Assembly (NCBI GenBank): GCA_024640305.1
Contig: JAHEFG010000015.1
Coordinates: 1 to 34,963 of the forward strand
DNA length: 34,963 nucleotides
Source of the DNA: Gammaproteobacteria bacterium
Lineage (GTDB): Bacteria > Pseudomonadota > Gammaproteobacteria > Steroidobacterales > Woeseiaceae
Direction: 5' to 3'
The notes beneath the pieces are model-generated. The model was given only the letters and a program-made list of their open reading frames with translations, was not told the DNA's origin and made no database searches. Position numbers and translations under genes: made by a program. This document shows positions 15,764-23,318 of the stretch, piece by piece; positions within the stretch are counted from its first letter, which is position 1; every line of letters begins with the position of its first letter.

Positions 15764-17893
15764 CCCTCGATTCGCGAGTAACGGCCCGATTTCCGGATCG
15801 CGGCCGCGGAAGTTGCGATACAACTCCATACCCGGCCGGGTGCCACCTTTGCTCAGGATTTCTCTGCGATAGCGTGTCGCCGTCTCCGGGTCAAAAAGGC
15901 TCGTTTCCTTGAACGCCATGAAGGTATCCGCGTCGAGGATTTCTGACCAAATATAGCTGTAGTAACCGGCGAAATAGTCCCCGGCAAAAATGTGCGCGAA
16001 ATATCCAGTGCGGTAGCGTGGAATGATCTCTTCGATAAGACCGATATCGGCCATAGCTGCGCTCTCAAAACTACGGGGCTCGATGGCTTCAATTGAGTCC
16101 AGCGTGTGATAGGCCATATCCAGGTACGCCGCGGCCATGTACTCGACCGTAATGAAGCCCTGGTTGAACTTGGCAGATGCCGTGATTTTGTCGATGGTTT
16201 CCTGCGGCATCGGCTCGCCTGTCTCGTAGTGCCTTGCGAACAGCCGCAGCACTTCAGGCTCGCGCATCCAGTTTTCCATGACCTGCGAGGGGAATTCGAC
16301 GAAATCGCGAGGTGTGTTGGTGCCGGACAGGGACGCGTACGTTACGTCGGATAACATGCCATGCAACGCGTGGCCAAATTCGTGGAAAAGTGTTTCAGCT
16401 TCGATGAGGCTCAGCAGCGATGGCGAATTCGTACCAGGGGCCGGGAAGTTGAAGTTGTTCGTAATAATTGGTGTAACGATACCGTCGAGTTTCGACTGTG
16501 AACGCAAAGCGTTCATCCATGCGCCTCCCTGTTTCGACTCGCGAGCAAAGAAGTCCATGTACAAGATGGCCAGGTGTGAGCCATCGGCTTCCTTGACCTC
16601 GAACACCTGCTGATCGGGATGCCATTTCGGCAAGTCATTTCGCTGCTCAAATTGCAGGCCAAAAAGTCTGGTCGAAAGAGCAAAGACGCCATCGCGTACA
16701 GCGTTAACTTCGAAGTACGGCCGCAGTGCATCCTCGTCGATATCATATTTCGCTTTGCGGACTTTTTCGGTGTAATAGCGCCAGTCCCAGCCGCGGACGC
16801 GGTCATCGATGCCATCGGCCTGCATCATTGCCTGCAGATCCGCGCGTTCCTGTTTGGCTACCCGAATCGCTGGTTCCCAGATCTGATTGAGAAGCACATA
16901 CGCATTTTCAGGGGACTCGGCCATGTTGTCCGAGAGGACAAACTCTGCCTGATTCTTGTACCCCATGAGAGCAGCACTCTCGGCACGCAGCTGCACCATG
17001 CGAGCAGCGAGCGCCTTGTTGTCTGAATCATTATCGTTGTCGCCGCGCTTTGCGTAGCCGTCGAACAATGTTTTGCGCATCTCGCGGTTCGGTGAGTACT
17101 CCAGGAACGGATTTATGCTTGGCCGTTGCAGTGTAAATACCCAGCACTCACAGTCATGTCCGCGCCGCTTGGCCTCGTCCGCGGCAAGCGCGACCAGGCT
17201 TGCTGGCAGGTTTCCAAGATCCGCTCTGTCGGTTACGAGTAATTCAAAATTATTGGTTTCATCGAGCAGGTTCTCGTCAAATTTTTGTGATAACGAAGCC
17301 AACTCGGCATTGATTTCGCGCAGGCGTGATTGCGACTCGTCGTCGAGGTTTGCGCCGGCCCGAACAAAGCGTTTGAGCGTTTCTTCAAGAAGCCGAAGTT
17401 TTTCGCCGCTGAGTCCCAGCTCTTCGCGTTGCTCGTACACAGCATTGACGCGATCAAACAGCGCTGGGTTGAGGTTGATGTTGTCCTTGTGTGCGGCTTC
17501 TTCCGGGGCGAAGATTTTCGCTGTTTCGCGCATCACGTCATCAGCATGCGCCGAATTGACCGCGGAGAAGACGTTGTTTACCCGATCCAACAGGTCGTCG
17601 CTTCGTTCCAGCGCTTCGATCGTATTCGCAAACGTCGGTGCGTCGGCGTTGCCGACAAGGTCGTTAATCTTCCGGGTTTGGTCTTCCATGCCGGCCCGGA
17701 GTGCGGGCAGGTAGTCTTCAGATGAGATTTTATCAAACGGTGGCACACCGAATGGTGTATCCCAGTCCTCGAGCAGAATATTGGCCTCCGTCGCCGCCTC
17801 TGTCGCTACCGCCTCCGTCTCGGGTGCAGGGCTTTTGCCGCAGGCCGCCATGACCAAACATATCGCCGCTAAGGCTGTGATTTTAGGCTTCAT
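15755..17893 (-). CDS. M3-family zinc oligopeptidase lipoprotein (Dcp/OpdA-like)
   Basis: This 712-residue metallopeptidase carries the M3 zinc motif HEFGHALHG (His504, Glu505, His508), with the downstream EFPSQVMENW glutamate region and GYYSYIWSE near the end. Domain start FDKISSEDYLPALRAGM is the usual helix of Dcp/oligopeptidase A proteins. The N-terminus is a lipoprotein signal (ICLVMAACG), so the enzyme probably sits in the periplasm, unlike cytoplasmic OpdA. It degrades short peptides; dipeptidyl carboxypeptidase activity is likely but unproved. AGGAAAC precedes the ATG by five bases. A weak promoter candidate lies upstream. It converges with the Mur-ligase gene with a 9-bp overlap, and a role in cyanophycin peptide turnover is not supported by its family. 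Confidence 0.93.
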   Translation of the reverse strand: MKPKITALAAICLVMAACGKSPAPETEAVATEAATEANILLEDWDTPFGVPPFDKISSEDYLPALRAGMEDQTRKINDLVGNADAPTFANTIEALERSDDLLDRVNNVFSAVNSAHADDVMRETAKIFAPEEAAHKDNINLNPALFDRVNAVYEQREELGLSGEKLRLLEETLKRFVRAGANLDDESQSRLREINAELASLSQKFDENLLDETNNFELLVTDRADLGNLPASLVALAADEAKRRGHDCECWVFTLQRPSINPFLEYSPNREMRKTLFDGYAKRGDNDNDSDNKALAARMVQLRAESAALMGYKNQAEFVLSDNMAESPENAYVLLNQIWEPAIRVAKQERADLQAMMQADGIDDRVRGWDWRYYTEKVRKAKYDIDEDALRPYFEVNAVRDGVFALSTRLFGLQFEQRNDLPKWHPDQQVFEVKEADGSHLAILYMDFFARESKQGGAWMNALRSQSKLDGIVTPIITNNFNFPAPGTNSPSLLSLIEAETLFHEFGHALHGMLSDVTYASLSGTNTPRDFVEFPSQVMENWMREPEVLRLFARHYETGEPMPQETIDKITASAKFNQGFITVEYMAAAYLDMAYHTLDSIEAIEPRSFESAAMADIGLIEEIIPRYRTGYFAHIFAGDYFAGYYSYIWSEILDADTFMAFKETSLFDPETATRYRREILSKGGTRPGMELYRNFRGRDPEIGPLLANRGLD

Positions 17894-17909
17894 AGTAGTT
17901 TCCTGGGAT

Positions 17910-17937
17910 TAGCTAAACATTTTCGACCAACCGTCAA
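17910..17937 (-). promoter_or_regulatory. Weak candidate promoter of the M3 peptidase gene
   Basis: On the minus strand a good -35 element TTGACG (17937-17932) is followed after 16 bp by TAGCTA (17915-17910), a poor -10. Just upstream, an 8-bp unit TTCAATAG occurs twice in tandem at 17954-17969 (plus-strand reading). The pair lies between the EVE-gene stop and the peptidase start, where a promoter would be expected. Confidence 0.25.
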
Positions 17938-17985
17938 TTCTGACAGTGAGCTTTTCAATAGTTCAATAGTGGTTTCGCGCAGTGG

Positions 17986-18441
17986 CTATTTGGCGAGCCG
18001 GAGGATGATGTCCCAATGTTTCTTGTCGACGGGCATGATCGACAGGCGGTTGCCTCTGCGCGTGAGGATCATGTCGTCGAGCTGCGGATGCGCCTTGATC
18101 TCGGTGAGTGTTACCGGGCGTTTCAGCTTGCGGACGAATTCGACATCGACAAGTATCCATCGCGGGTTATCCTTGTCACTCTTCGCGTCGAAATATTTCG
18201 ATTTCGCATCGAATTGAGTAGGGTCCGGGTAAGGCTTGCTAACTACTTTGGAAATGCCAACAATTCCGGGCTCTTTGCAGTTCGAATGGTAGAAGAACAC
18301 TTTGTCACCAATGCGCATGTCGTCGCGCATCATATTGCGGGCCTGGTAATTTCGGATGCTGTCCCACATCTCCCGGCCATCCCGTTCGAGGTCGTCGATA
18401 CTGTATACGTCGGGCTCGGATTTCATTAGCCAATATGCCAT
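17986..18441 (-). CDS. EVE-domain protein
   Basis: This 151-residue protein is a stand-alone EVE domain (PUA-like fold, formerly DUF55). It begins MAYWLMKSEPDVYSIDDL and continues with MWDSIRNYQARNMMRDDMRIGDKVFFYHSNC and GIVGISKVV, which line the pocket that in relatives reads modified bases in DNA or RNA. The length is normal for bacterial members. It is cytoplasmic, with no extra domains. It lies upstream of the M3 peptidase on the same strand with a 92-bp gap, so co-transcription is uncertain. No restriction or methylation gene is next to it, so a link to defence is not supported here. The biological role of single-domain members is poorly known. Confidence 0.93.
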   Translation of the reverse strand: MAYWLMKSEPDVYSIDDLERDGREMWDSIRNYQARNMMRDDMRIGDKVFFYHSNCKEPGIVGISKVVSKPYPDPTQFDAKSKYFDAKSDKDNPRWILVDVEFVRKLKRPVTLTEIKAHPQLDDMILTRRGNRLSIMPVDKKHWDIILRLAK

Positions 18442-18497
18442 CAGGGCGGGTCCATTTTTGCCATTTTATGAAGGGCTGCGGAGTGTATCATGACGAC

Positions 18498-18525
18498 TTG
18501 GAATCGAGGGTCGCTGTGATACGAT
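18498..18525 (+). promoter_or_regulatory. Candidate sigma70 promoter for the DUF47-pit genes
   Basis: TTGGAA (18498-18503) and TACGAT (18520-18525) are separated by 16 bp. TGTG just before the -10 resembles an extended -10 element. The predicted start point would be about 30 bases before the ATG at 18561. The position between the divergent EVE gene and the DUF47 gene is as expected. Confidence 0.45.
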
Positions 18526-18560
18526 GGCACCTTGAAACCGGTGCTTGGCGAGACAAACGA

Positions 18561-19235
18561 ATGGCAAACATGCTGGCGAATATTTTTGGCTCATCACCTG
18601 TGCGGCCGCTCGAAAAACACATCGGAATTACGTTTCGGTGTGCGAAGCAGCTACGCCCGTTCTTCGCCGCTGCAATTGAAGGTGACTGGGAAAAAGCGAC
18701 AATTGTTCGTGGCGAAATCGAGAGGCTGGAGCATGAGGCAGACGACTTAAAGAAGAAAATTCGCCTGGGCCTGCCCAAGAGTCTTTTCATGCCGGTGCCG
18801 CGCGAAGATCTTCTCGAGTTATTACTCGTTCAGGACAAGATCGCCAATCGAACCAGGGATGTTTCCGGTATCGTCGTCGGACGCAAGATGGAGATTCCGG
18901 TAGAGATTGCCGCCGAATTTCTGGAGTTCGTCGACCGCAATGTAGATGCTGCCAAGCAGGCGAGAAAAAGCGTCCGCGAACTCGATGAGCTTTTCACGGC
19001 CGGTTTTCGTGGTGCAGAGGTCGAGCTTGTTGAAGCGCTCATCGAAGAGCTGGATCGTATAGAAACTGATACTGACGACAAGCAGGCTGTGCTTCGCGCA
19101 ACACTGTTCAAAATCGAAGGGTCCATGAATCCGGTCGATGCCGTTTTTATGTACAAGGTCATAGAGTTGACCGGCGAAATTGCCGACATGGCGGAACGTG
19201 TTGGCCGACGCCTCGAACTGCTGCTTTCACACTAA
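18561..19235 (+). CDS. DUF47/TIGR00153 PhoU-like protein
   Basis: From the ATG at 18561 the product has 225 residues, beginning MANMLANIFGSSPVRPLEKH, which is the usual opening of TIGR00153 proteins; the longer frame from 18435 runs through the promoter region and was rejected. The protein is almost wholly helical and PhoU-like, with the conserved EIERLEHEADDLKKKIR segment and a second repeat ending in EIADMAERVGRRLELLL. Proteins of this family are encoded next to PiT transporters and are thought to modulate low-affinity phosphate (or metal-phosphate) uptake. That arrangement holds here: the pit gene starts 43 bp downstream with a hairpin between. Cytoplasmic location is expected. Confidence 0.92.
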   Translation: MANMLANIFGSSPVRPLEKHIGITFRCAKQLRPFFAAAIEGDWEKATIVRGEIERLEHEADDLKKKIRLGLPKSLFMPVPREDLLELLLVQDKIANRTRDVSGIVVGRKMEIPVEIAAEFLEFVDRNVDAAKQARKSVRELDELFTAGFRGAEVELVEALIEELDRIETDTDDKQAVLRATLFKIEGSMNPVDAVFMYKVIELTGEIADMAERVGRRLELLLSH

Positions 19236-19247
19236 TAACAATTAATT

Positions 19248-19264
19248 AAGGCCGCTCCGGCCTT
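19248..19264 (+). terminator. Intercistronic hairpin between DUF47 and pit
   Basis: AAGGCCG and CGGCCTT form a perfect 7-bp stem around a CTC loop, 12 bp after the DUF47 stop and 14 bp before the pit ATG. There is no T tract after it, so it is not a standard intrinsic terminator. It could instead stabilise or process the mRNA between the two genes, or tune expression of pit. Confidence 0.45.
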
Positions 19265-19278
19265 CCGGGGATCGTTCG

Positions 19279-20529
19279 ATGGATGCAGAACTCGTCTATA
19301 TTGGCCTCGCTGCCTTGTTCGGCATTTTCATGGCGTGGGGTATCGGCGCGAATGACGTTGCCAACGCGATGGCGACGTCGGTTGGCTCAAAAGCACTGAC
19401 GATCAAGCAAGCAATTCTCGTCGCGGCTATATTTGAATTCCTTGGTGCTGTTCTTGCCGGTGGCGAAGTTACATCGACGATTCGCAAAGGCATCGTCGAT
19501 GCGGATCTTCTGTCAGGCAGTCCGGAGCTTCTTGTCTACGGCATGCTCGCGTCCCTGCTTGCGGCTGGAACATGGCTGTACATTGCGTCGAAAAATGGTT
19601 GGCCGGTTTCGACTACGCACTCGATCGTTGGTGCGATTGTCGGTTTCTCGGCTGTAGGCATTGGCGTCGACGCCGTAAAATGGGGCAAAGTCGCAACCAT
19701 TGTTATGAGCTGGGTTGCCTCACCATTAACGGCCGGGTTCATTGCCTACCTGATTTACCAAAGCGTGCAACGCCTGATCTTGCGTCAGGACGATCCCCTT
19801 GCGAGGGCGAAGAAGTATGTTCCGGTGTATATGTTTTTTGCGGCCTTCACGATCACGCTGGTTACTATTCTCAAGGGTCTGAAGCACGTAGGGCTGACAA
19901 TCGACCTTGCAGAGAGCTATATGCTCGCGATCGCGATAGCCGTCGCAGTTGCCATCATAGGATACGTTGCGATTCAGCGCATCAAACCCGACCCGAAGGC
20001 GGAGAAAAGCCAGCATTTTTATACCGTGGAGCGCGTGTTTGGCGTGCTTATGGTCATAACTGCTTGCGGCATGGCTTTCGCGCATGGATCAAATGACGTC
20101 GCCAATGCAATCGGGCCGGTTGCGGCAGTAGTCAGTATCGCGCAGACCGGCGAGATCGCCGCGAAATCGGCGTTGCCAATTTGGGTGTTGGGATTGGGCG
20201 GTGGCGGTATCGTCATCGGACTGGCTACGTTCGGGCGCCACGTAATCGCGACGGTTGGCAAGAAAATCACGCAGCTAACGCCGAGTCGCGGATTTGCTGC
20301 AGAACTTGCAGCTGCAACGACCATCGTCATTGCGTCCGGGACCGGCATGCCAATATCGACCACGCACACACTGGTCGGGGCGGTGCTCGGCGTAGGTCTC
20401 GCACGTGGTATCGAGGCCATCGATCTTCGCGTTGTTGCGCGCATAATGGTTTCGTGGGTGGTCACGATCCCGGCCGGCGCATTTCTCGCGATAGTATTCT
20501 TCTTTATATTCAAGATGATTCTTCCCTAG
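19279..20529 (+). CDS. pit: PiT-family inorganic phosphate transporter
   Basis: This 416-residue inner-membrane protein belongs to the PiT family, which imports phosphate (often as metal-phosphate) with protons or sodium. Both inverted-repeat signatures are present: GANDVANAM (from residue 23) and GSNDVANAIGP (from 270). Each is followed by the second conserved segment of its half, STTHSIVGAIVG and STTHTLVGAVLG. About ten hydrophobic segments can be read, with a short polar loop in the middle (around 165-180 and 235-250). GGGGAT lies six bases before the ATG, a good ribosome-binding site. It is the partner of the upstream DUF47 gene. Whether it also carries sulfate or arsenate cannot be told. 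Confidence 0.95.
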   Translation: MDAELVYIGLAALFGIFMAWGIGANDVANAMATSVGSKALTIKQAILVAAIFEFLGAVLAGGEVTSTIRKGIVDADLLSGSPELLVYGMLASLLAAGTWLYIASKNGWPVSTTHSIVGAIVGFSAVGIGVDAVKWGKVATIVMSWVASPLTAGFIAYLIYQSVQRLILRQDDPLARAKKYVPVYMFFAAFTITLVTILKGLKHVGLTIDLAESYMLAIAIAVAVAIIGYVAIQRIKPDPKAEKSQHFYTVERVFGVLMVITACGMAFAHGSNDVANAIGPVAAVVSIAQTGEIAAKSALPIWVLGLGGGGIVIGLATFGRHVIATVGKKITQLTPSRGFAAELAAATTIVIASGTGMPISTTHTLVGAVLGVGLARGIEAIDLRVVARIMVSWVVTIPAGAFLAIVFFFIFKMILP

Positions 20530-20549
20530 TGCTGAGCCTGATGCTCTAG

Positions 20550-21848
20550 ATGCCGCTAGAGAAAAACCTGAATATGCCTTACCTGACGCCATTCGCGCGG
20601 CGATACGCGATGTTCATACTCGCTGTCGTTTACATGTTCAATTTCATCGATCGGCAGATCCTGTCGATATTGCTGCCCGCCATTCGCGACGAGTTCCAGG
20701 TGGGAGACACGGTATTGGGGCTGCTGGCGGGTACGGCTTTTGCTCTGTTCTACGTTGCCCTGGGTGTGCCGATCGGACAACTTGCAGACCGAGTTAATCG
20801 TCGCAATCTCGTCGCGGCATCGGTGGCAATATGGAGCGCGATGACGGCGTTGTCCGGACTGGCCGCAAACGTGTGGTACCTGGCACTTGCGCGAGTCGGC
20901 GTCGGCATTGGTGAGGCAGGTTGCAGTCCGCCGGCGCATTCGATGATTGCCGACTACTATCCGCCGGAGAAGCGTTCGGCTGCCATGGGGTTCTATACGC
21001 TCGGCATTTCAGCCGGTGTCATGCTGGCGTACCTCGCCGGTGGGTGGGTTGTGCAGAACATCGGCTGGCGAGAAGCTTTCTATATCGTCGGTGTGCCAGG
21101 ACTATTGCTGGCCCTGATCGTACGTTTCACGGTTACTGAGCCCGTCCGCGGTGCATCGGAAAGCCGGTTGGACACGGGGCGCCGCCCGACAATTGTCTCG
21201 GTCATACAGTTTCTGTTGGCCAGGCGTTCGTTTCTCTTTATGGCAGTAGCGGCCGGCCTGAGCTCGTTTGTTGGCTATTCAGTTATCAATTTCATGCCAA
21301 GTTTCATCGTTCGGAGCTTTACGATGGAGATAGCGTCACTTGGCTTGTGGCTGGGTCTTATTTACGGTTTCGCCGGCGGACTCGGTTTTTTCATGGGCGG
21401 ATATATCGCCGATCATATTGGACGTAACGCGCATCGAAAGGCGCTGTCATTTATTGCCATAGCGATGCTGTTTACGCTGGTCTTCTACGTCGCTGTGTTT
21501 ACGACATCTTCGCCCGTGTGGTGCTTGCTGTTGTACATCGTGCCAGCAATAACCGCCAATGTTTATCTTGCACCTGTTCTGAGCCAGACACAGAGTCTTG
21601 TGTCATTACGCATGCGTTCTGTCGCCGCATCACTGGTCTTGTTGATCATCAACATCATCGGGCTGGCAATGGGGCCGCCCATAACCGGGGCGATCAGCGA
21701 TGCACTGGAGCCGGGATACGGACCTGAATCAATGCGCTACAGCCTGCTGCTCGTTTGCGTGGTGGTTCTGCCTGTTGCGGCCTGGTGCTATTTCCAGGCA
21801 GGTAAGTCGATTGACAGCGACCTGCAAAGGGCCGACGAACAAGACTGA
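20550..21848 (+). CDS. MFS transporter (spinster-like)
   Basis: This 432-residue permease has the 12-segment major facilitator layout. The opening FNFIDRQILSILLPAIRDEF, the loop 2-3 motif GQLADRVNRRNL and the segment GIGEAGCSPPAHSMIADYYPPEKR are typical of spinster-like MFS proteins common in marine proteobacteria. A second GGYIADHIGRNAHRK loop marks the start of the C-terminal half. The ATG at 20550 and another at 20574 (MPYLTPFARR) are both possible; neither has a strong ribosome-binding site. It follows pit by 20 bp but has no obvious phosphate link, and it ends 4 bp from the convergent glutamine-synthetase-like gene. The substrate is not predictable; sugar acids, nucleosides or amines are all possible. 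Confidence 0.9.
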   Translation: MPLEKNLNMPYLTPFARRYAMFILAVVYMFNFIDRQILSILLPAIRDEFQVGDTVLGLLAGTAFALFYVALGVPIGQLADRVNRRNLVAASVAIWSAMTALSGLAANVWYLALARVGVGIGEAGCSPPAHSMIADYYPPEKRSAAMGFYTLGISAGVMLAYLAGGWVVQNIGWREAFYIVGVPGLLLALIVRFTVTEPVRGASESRLDTGRRPTIVSVIQFLLARRSFLFMAVAAGLSSFVGYSVINFMPSFIVRSFTMEIASLGLWLGLIYGFAGGLGFFMGGYIADHIGRNAHRKALSFIAIAMLFTLVFYVAVFTTSSPVWCLLLYIVPAITANVYLAPVLSQTQSLVSLRMRSVAASLVLLIINIIGLAMGPPITGAISDALEPGYGPESMRYSLLLVCVVVLPVAAWCYFQAGKSIDSDLQRADEQD

Positions 21849-21852
21849 ATCG

Positions 21853-23220
21853 TCAGACTGCGCGCAAGTACCAGTCGAAGTCGGTGGGCGGCACCGTGTT
21901 GTGAAACTGGCGACATTCACTGCGTCGATTCCGGGTGTAATAGTCGCAATATCTTTTGCCCAGGTACTGCGGCAAAACCTTGCTCTTCGAAAATCGATCG
22001 ATGGCGGTATCCCAACGATCAGGAATGCCGACTTTTAGTTTTATATGCTCGCCTTCCCCGATCATTCGGCCCGGATCACACTTGTTCTTGATGCCGTGAT
22101 GTACGCCGGCGGCGATCGCGGCAGTAACGAGGAAAGGGTTGGCATCGGCACCGGCAACCCGATGTTCGAAGCGCAAATTCTTCATGTCAGACTGGGGAAC
22201 TCGCACAGCAACTGCGCGATGGTTTACGCCCCAGTTAGGTTCTACCGGGGCGTAGTTTTCCGGCAACAGACGGCGATACGAATTTGCATTGGGCGCGAAT
22301 ATGGCGGTGGACTCGGCCATCGTTTTCAGGAGACCGCCGATGGCATACCTCAGTCGTGCGGAAAAGGGCGGGGTGGCGAGGTTTTCACGCCCGTGAGAAA
22401 AATAGTTCTTGCCGTTGCGGTCGACGAGGCTCATGTGAATGTGTAAGCCGCTGCCGGAATCCTCGGCGAACGGTTTGGCCATGAAGCAGGCAACGAAACC
22501 GTGTTTCCGTGCCGCAGCCTTCACGGCCCGTTTCAGAAGCAACGCGTGATCGCAGGCGAGTACCGGATCATCGATGTGCAAGAGGTTGATTTCGAACTGC
22601 GCTGGTGCAAATTCCGAGGTCGCCGCATCTGCCGGCACACCCTGTGCCTCACAATAGGCATAGACGTCGTCAAGGAAGGGCTCGACTTCCCAGAGATCGT
22701 CTGCGTTATAAACCTGCGGCCCCAGTTGCGGTCGACCTATGCCAGGTACACGAGGTGCCTTTTGCCTTGGTCGATCCGATTTCGCGTCGAGCAGATAAAA
22801 TTCAAGTTCAGTCGCCATTACTATCTTGAGCCCCATTTTTCTGAGCGGAGCAATGGATCTTTCCAGCACGGCGCGCGAGTCGCCATGGAATGGCGTGCCA
22901 TCTTCATCGTAGAACCGAAACAAGCCCTGGGCCGTCGCTCGATTCGCCCATGGCACAGGCGCCAGGCTGCCGGGTACCAGCCGGCATTGCTTGTCCGGGT
23001 CGCCATCTGTCGTGCCGTAGGGCAAGCCCGCGACGATGTCACCCAGGCTCGTCAGCAGCATTGTGCCGGCGCAGAATTCAAAGCCGTCCGCGCAGACCTT
23101 CTCGAAGGCGTTGCGGCGAATTCGTTTGCTTCTGAAGATGCCGTTCATGTCCGGTGCTAATAGTTCCAGCGACTCGGTCTTTGGGTACTTGCGTAACAGG
23201 CGGCGCAGCTCAGATTGCAT
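21853..23220 (-). CDS. Glutamine synthetase-like gamma-glutamyl-amine ligase (PuuA family, copy 1)
   Basis: From the ATG at 23220 the product has 455 residues; a GTG eight codons upstream is possible. It has the glutamine synthetase fold: APDMNGIFRSK in the beta-grasp part, ATELEFYLLDA (metal-binding Glu), EFAPAQFEINLLH, KPFAEDSGSGLHIHMSL, NSYRRLLPENYAP and RVAGADANPFLVTAAIAAG. The motifs fit the PuuA/GlnA-related subgroup that joins glutamate to amines such as putrescine, rather than housekeeping GlnA; no adenylylation-site motif is evident. It is divergent from the polyamine operon across 98 bp, suggesting shared control. The amine used may differ from that of copy 2. RSK replaces the commoner RGK in the first motif. 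Confidence 0.9.
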   Translation of the reverse strand: MQSELRRLLRKYPKTESLELLAPDMNGIFRSKRIRRNAFEKVCADGFEFCAGTMLLTSLGDIVAGLPYGTTDGDPDKQCRLVPGSLAPVPWANRATAQGLFRFYDEDGTPFHGDSRAVLERSIAPLRKMGLKIVMATELEFYLLDAKSDRPRQKAPRVPGIGRPQLGPQVYNADDLWEVEPFLDDVYAYCEAQGVPADAATSEFAPAQFEINLLHIDDPVLACDHALLLKRAVKAAARKHGFVACFMAKPFAEDSGSGLHIHMSLVDRNGKNYFSHGRENLATPPFSARLRYAIGGLLKTMAESTAIFAPNANSYRRLLPENYAPVEPNWGVNHRAVAVRVPQSDMKNLRFEHRVAGADANPFLVTAAIAAGVHHGIKNKCDPGRMIGEGEHIKLKVGIPDRWDTAIDRFSKSKVLPQYLGKRYCDYYTRNRRSECRQFHNTVPPTDFDWYLRAV

Positions 23221-23318
23221 ATTTCTTTTCGTCCCTAGAGTCACAGCTCGATCATTGTACAGCGTGATAAGATGTTGCCAAGCATCGCGCAGGGAACAAA
23301 AACATCAATAAACGCAGC
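23221..23318. promoter_or_regulatory. Divergent control region of the polyamine genes
   Basis: This 98-bp gap separates the minus-strand PuuA-like gene from the plus-strand six-gene operon and must carry both promoters. TAAGAT (23268-23273) is a possible plus-strand -10 but has no good -35. An AGGGA at 23291-23295 could serve as a ribosome-binding site, lying 8 bp before an in-frame ATC at 23304. No regulator gene is adjacent. No clear operator symmetry was found. Confidence 0.35.

Noticed and set aside
15755..17893. M3 peptidase as a cyanophycin dipeptide-degrading enzyme
   Set aside because: Beta-Asp-Arg is handled by isoaspartyl dipeptidases of other families, and this enzyme is a probable periplasmic lipoprotein on the opposite strand.
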